From contig OX155973.1 in assembly GCA_944548615.1 (NCBI GenBank), forward strand, positions 7,305,910-7,369,909: a stretch of 64,000 nt of DNA, given 5' to 3'. The translations under genes were made by a program, and so were the position numbers. This DNA comes from Micropterix aruncella. Its lineage: Eukaryota > Arthropoda > Insecta > Lepidoptera > Micropterigidae. This document shows, piece by piece, positions 60,299-64,000 of the stretch. The notes under the pieces are model-generated. The model worked only from the letters and a program-made list of their open reading frames with translations. It was not told the DNA's origin and did no database searches. How positions within the stretch are numbered: the first letter of the stretch is position 1; every line of letters starts with the position of its first letter.

Positions 60299-60434
60299 CT
60301 GCAAAGAACAATTCATAATATGGTAATACATAAATAATTACAATCGATATATTCAGTCCTGCAAGACAGTGACTAAAAACAAGTAAATATGTTAAAAATT
60401 AAATTAGTAAATACAGTAAATAATTTATTAGAGA

Positions 60435-60780
60435 AAGATGCGATCTACTGACAACGATCGAAGAAGAAGTACAAAAACGTCGACTACGATGGTTCGGCCA
60501 TGTTTGCCGAATGAACGATAATCACTTGCCACAAAAACTTCTTTGGCGAGACCGTCCGACAGAATGGAGAATTCAGCAATCGACACCGAAGAAAACCTGG
60601 CTAAATAACATCAAAGACGACCTTTAGAATCAACGATTATCGGCTAGGGATGCTCGAGACGTGCAAAAATCGTCAAGAATGGTGAATGGAGTACGAGATC
60701 CAGCCGCACCCACAGCAGCGTATTGGCTGCGAGGGCGACCCCCTCCCCAATCGCCGCCAACGAATAAATAATAATAATAG
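60435..60780 (+). mobile_element. LINE pol C-terminal fragment with (TAA)n tail
   Basis: The plus strand reads EEEVQKRRLRWFGHVCRMND, NHLPQKLLWRDRPTEWRIQQ and KTWLNNIKDDL, then RLSARDARDVQKSSRMVNGV RDPA. The motif 'lrWfGHv.Rm' is the LINE C-terminus. Tail (AATAAT) at 60764-60780. Confidence 0.8.
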
Positions 60781-60884
60781 TAAATATATTAGAAAGTGAA
60801 CTATTGTATTTATAATTCTATTTATTACGGTGTTTTTATGAAATATTTGTCGTTTATGTATTTATCCATATAGATAGATGTATA

Positions 60885-61090
60885 TTTCCGGAATGTACTC
60901 AATCAGACCTTTCATTTGACACTAAACACAATATATTTATTTTAAATTATTGACATTTGGAAATTCAGACAAGTATTTTTTGACATTTGGACAATTTGAT
61001 CACACTCGATGACACTCGGGATGACATAACGAGTCTAACAATATCACACACTTCTAAATCGGTTGAAGCGTTTAGAAGTTACGGTGGAAT
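60885..61090. repeat. Partial copy of the 44.2/46.6-kb repeat
   Basis: gtactcaatcagacctttca, cacaatatatttattttaaa, ttgacatttggaa and cacacttctaaatcggttga agcgtttagaagtt match 44320-44480. Confidence 0.6.
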
Positions 61091-61539
61091 AAAAAATCAG
61101 GGTTTCATCATTAATACATACCGGATTCTTTCCGAGTACAATTGCGTTGTTTTATAAATTTCCAAATCGATTGAAATAAATTTGAAAGAAAAAAAAAACG
61201 GTTATTTTAAAATCGGTAATATTTTGTGGAGTGTAGTAATTAAACATTGTATAATTTGTTTTGCTATTAATATTCCAAATACTTCTCTTCGTTACTAGGC
61301 CCACCAGATCTATTCCTACAGGCTGCAAAGACACAGTATACCAGATAGTAGCTTCTCTTAAAAAAAAAAATTAATCAAAGCGAATACGTCACGAGTTCTA
61401 AGGGCTCGGATATGGCTGCCAGGTGTCCCGCTACTCGGCCCTCGCAGATATATATTGTTCGAAAGTGTTGCCAGCCTTTACCTGCGCGTAATGCTATCCA
61501 AAGGCGTTCGTCGGGACGTACCCCCTGCCCACATTCCTA

Positions 61540-62210
61540 GCTAATGGGCCCTTGCTGAGTTGGCCACGAAGACCCATTCTGTTTCAGGGTCGGTCACACT
61601 CACGGGTCAACACCCATCCGATGGCCTCCACGCATGGGGTGCGAGCCTGGGTAGGACACTGGGTCAACCAGTCTCCCCTGGGAACAATCCTCTGGCGCTC
61701 CTGGACGGTCTGCGCACCGAGCGGCGCTAGCCAATCGATTGTGCTCTCGGACTAACAATCGGGGGAGTCTGGGAACTGTATTGTTTCCTATAGAGCGGGG
61801 GTAGTTGTCTACCTTACGGCGACTGCTCTTGAAATGACCATTGGCCATCCGATCCCGGTTCAGAGTCGGGCAAAGGACGCCTTGGTCCGCGATAGATTCG
61901 ATGCACTCCGTTTCACCACTTCGTAAGGGAGAGGACCGCGCAAGCGACCTCGAACTCGGAACCAATCGAGAGACCGAAGAAATCTGGTCACAACTGGAAG
62001 TGAGGGCGCGAGTATCTCGAGCCCGCCGGGTTTATTCCTGGCTAACTCGCGGTAAGGCGTTGGACTCTCACGGGTTGTGACGTAGCTGGACGTAGAATTG
62101 TACTGTCCAAAGTCTTCTACGTTCACTGCAGGGCGACAGAACGACTAATCGTTAAAACGTCCTGTGGTGACGGGCTCGCCCGTTGTAGTCGACACCGCAA
62201 GATGCCCACA
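61540..62210. repeat. GC-rich repeat, single unit almost identical to 16.47-17.11 kb
   Basis: Shares atggggtgcgagcctgggta / atggggtgcgaatcctgggt, ggtctgcgcaccgagcggcg, gatagattcg.t.cactccg, cgagtatctcgagcccgccg and gaacgactaatcgttaaaac. Differences are few, so the two copies are recent. Non-coding. Confidence 0.75.
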
Positions 62211-62279
62211 TTCCTTGCACCCTCTTTCCGCAATGCCCTGTAGCTCGAGAATAAAGCTACTGGTCGAGAGTAAAACTAA

Positions 62280-62480
62280 ACTTTCAAATGATGAATGTCA
62301 ACTTGCACCGCTTATTACGGTGATTTATATTAAAGACACTTCTTTCTCCTTATATGAGAGCAAGGGGTCGCAACACGTACCATATGACACTCAGGAGGAC
62401 AAAAGGATTCTAACAATACGACGCACTTCTAAATCGGTTCAAGCGTTTAGACGTTATGGTGAATCAAAGATGAATCCTGA
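62280..62480. repeat. Partial copy of the 44.2/46.6-kb repeat
   Basis: tttcaaatgatgaatgtcaa, gacactcaggagga and gacgcacttctaaatcggtt, caagcgtttagacgttatgg match the ends of the repeat at 60885-61090. The middle differs. Confidence 0.5.
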
Positions 62481-62692
62481 ACACATAACACTCCTTTTGG
62501 GCAGTCGCGTAAAAAAGACAAACTTAACTCCGTCCTCGACAACATATAGGTGGACAAGTCGCTTTTTTTTATTTAGCTCGGATGATGTCCGACCTGAAAG
62601 ATTTAATGTGGTTTGTTTTACTTTCTAAGCTATTCATACGTTATACAGGTTGGGCCATGATTTCGTAAACATTTAAAAAATATATATTTTAA

Positions 62693-64000
62693 CCCTTAAC
62701 AGGGAACATCGGTCTGAGAGACCGCTATGGTACTTTTGGTACACTGCACCACGTGTCCCCCACCCCCTACTGTCCTGCCGCTCCATGTAATCTCAGTTTA
62801 GTTCACGGCCAGTCGGCGCGGGCGACGGTCGCTGTCAGCCGCCATGTTTGCTGCAGTTTTGGCGCTTGTTACGAAAATTGGAATTTTTGATGCCGGTCTC
62901 ACAGACCGGCATCAAAAATGCCTGTTCTTTTTAACGTCGATTCGGTAGCGGTCTAGGAGACCGCTGTTCCCGATAACGTAACTATTTTTACCAGTCTGTA
63001 ATACCGATGTTCTCTATATGGTGGTTTTTGTTTGCGAGAAAATATTTACTTTTGTAAATTTTTCATTGATTTTTTTCAGAATATGGTTGATGCAAGAGAG
63101 CAGGATCGCATACAAAGAATATTTGATGAAATAGAAACAACGCCATACGACGAAGACAGCAATGATTCACTGGAAGATCCTGACTATGTAGGACCCTAAA
63201 AAACACATATGTAGGAACTCTAAAAAAAAACAAATCTGAAATATGAAATAAATTCTTGCTCGATAAAAGGACCTTTGCTAACGGTACTACAACACCAAGA
63301 ACACCAGGCTCATCAATGTATGGATTTTCTAAGACTATGTCCCTAATCTCTTTACGTTCTTAAACCAAAGATAGTCGTATGTATAATATCATCAATGCAT
63401 CACGAAGCAGCCATTGATACCAGTAATAACAAACCAGAAATAATAAGCTTTTACAACGCTAAAGTCTGGTGTCGATCGTATAGACAAGCTACGCGTCTAA
63501 CAGAAAAACCCGGCGTTGGCCATTGGCAATATTCTTCCAAATGTTGAATATCAGCACCATAAACTGTAACATAATGTACAATTGCTTTGCTGGAACACCT
63601 AACATCACGCGATTAAATTTCATAAGGATACCATTCCCTCACATAAGGCGTCGTCTAAAGGTCTTGAATCTTCCTGGTGAACTAAAAGAGATTATACAGA
63701 AAAGTATAGGTGATGACGAGTCAAGGCCTTATTCGTCAGAAGTCACCGACAAATTGGAAAAAAGAAAAACCTGCAAACTGTGTCCATACAGCAAGAAACG
63801 CAAGACTGGGTACAATTGTATCAAGTGCTCAGAACCCACTTGTTTGGAGTGTTCCATGAAAGTGTGTAAGAAATGTGCGATTGTGCGAATACAGTTCTTA
63901 AATAAACATTAGGTTATAAATAAATTGTGTAATGTTAGATAGTATGTTAATAATAGTTTTATGTGAAATTTTTAGAAGTAGTTACTTGTTTAAGTTAATA
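62693..64000 (+). mobile_element. piggyBac element with large internal deletion (right end outside)
   Basis: TTAA at 62689-62692 followed by CCCTTAACAGGGAACATCGG. A 390-bp leader is followed by the transposase start at 63082 (MVDAREQDRIQRIFDEIETT) and an acidic NDSLEDPDYV. After a deletion the C-terminal half remains in broken frames: ISSMHHEAAIDTS, NKPEIISFYN, SGVDRIDKL (carrying the third catalytic Asp, about 63461), IFFQMLNISTINCNIMYN, and the Cys-rich end KTCKLCPYSKKRKTGYNCIK CSEPTCLECSMKVCKKC. That Cys-rich domain binds the end DNA in piggyBac transposases. The RNase H-like core with the first two Asp is missing, so it cannot transpose by itself. Confidence 0.88.
62710..62965. repeat. 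Three CGGTCT-N3-AGACCG palindromes near the piggyBac end
   Basis: 62710-62724 (spacer GAG), 62892-62910 (GCCGGTCT-CAC-AGACCGGC, extending to a 35-bp perfect palindrome 62884-62918) and 62947-62965 (AGCGGTCT-AGG-AGACCGCT). The six-base half-site is invariant while flanks and spacer vary. Confidence 0.9.

Overview
This is a eukaryotic, AT-rich, transposon-packed window, almost certainly from an insect. The repeats (TTAA-flanked piggyBac-like MITEs, DD41D and other mariners, Penelope-like, RTE, jockey/CR1-like and R1-like non-LTR elements, and a 'cgcgaaagtttgt...gcagctagt' repeat) are common in insect genomes. The last repeat leans towards Lepidoptera, but I would not assign an order from this alone.

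The only host gene I can support is on the minus strand and fills nearly the whole window: an orthologue of the giant E3 ubiquitin ligase HERC2. I rebuilt 27 consecutive coding exons (60298 down to 977) from splice sites and homology. Every exon-exon phase agrees. Together they give about 4.6 kb of coding sequence, roughly 1,540 residues, matching the N-terminal third of vertebrate HERC2. In order they encode an acidic linker, N-terminal helical segments, the first seven-bladed RCC1 propeller (exons 5-12, 52.8-43.1 kb), helical repeats (exons 13-19), a cytochrome-b5-like domain (exons 20-21, 15.1-13.9 kb) and further helical and acidic segments (exons 22-27). The start codon lies beyond the right edge. 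The remaining domains (MIB/HERC2, DOC, later RCC1 propellers, HECT) lie beyond the left edge.

Everything between the exons is intron filled with mobile elements. By region: 1-4.1 kb, LINE fragments around exons 27 and 26; 4.1-11.6 kb, a 62-bp minisatellite, two 1.4-kb TTAA MITEs, a GC-rich repeat and a 1-kb foldback; 12.9-18 kb, a deleted DD41D mariner and a second mariner interrupted by GC-rich tandem units; 18-28 kb, LINE fragments, a MITE inserted in a LINE reading frame, an RTE fragment and a three-spacer tandem array built on a MITE; 29-43 kb, two Penelope-like remnants, a long APE/RT LINE broken by a 52-bp insertion, and a three-level nest of insertions; 43-50 kb, RTE, RNase H-bearing and RLE-type LINE remnants and a large inverted repeat; 50-60 kb, two mariners, LINEs and another 1.4-kb MITE; 60-64 kb, a LINE fragment, the GC-rich repeat again, and a deleted piggyBac element running off the right edge.

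The most interesting signals are a recurring architecture of short palindromes near the ends of several unrelated TTAA-flanked families, with symmetry kept while sequence changes; several insertions within tens of bases of HERC2 splice donors; and nested insertions whose target-site duplications let the order of events be read. No CRISPR, bacterial operon, rRNA or convincing tRNA gene was seen.
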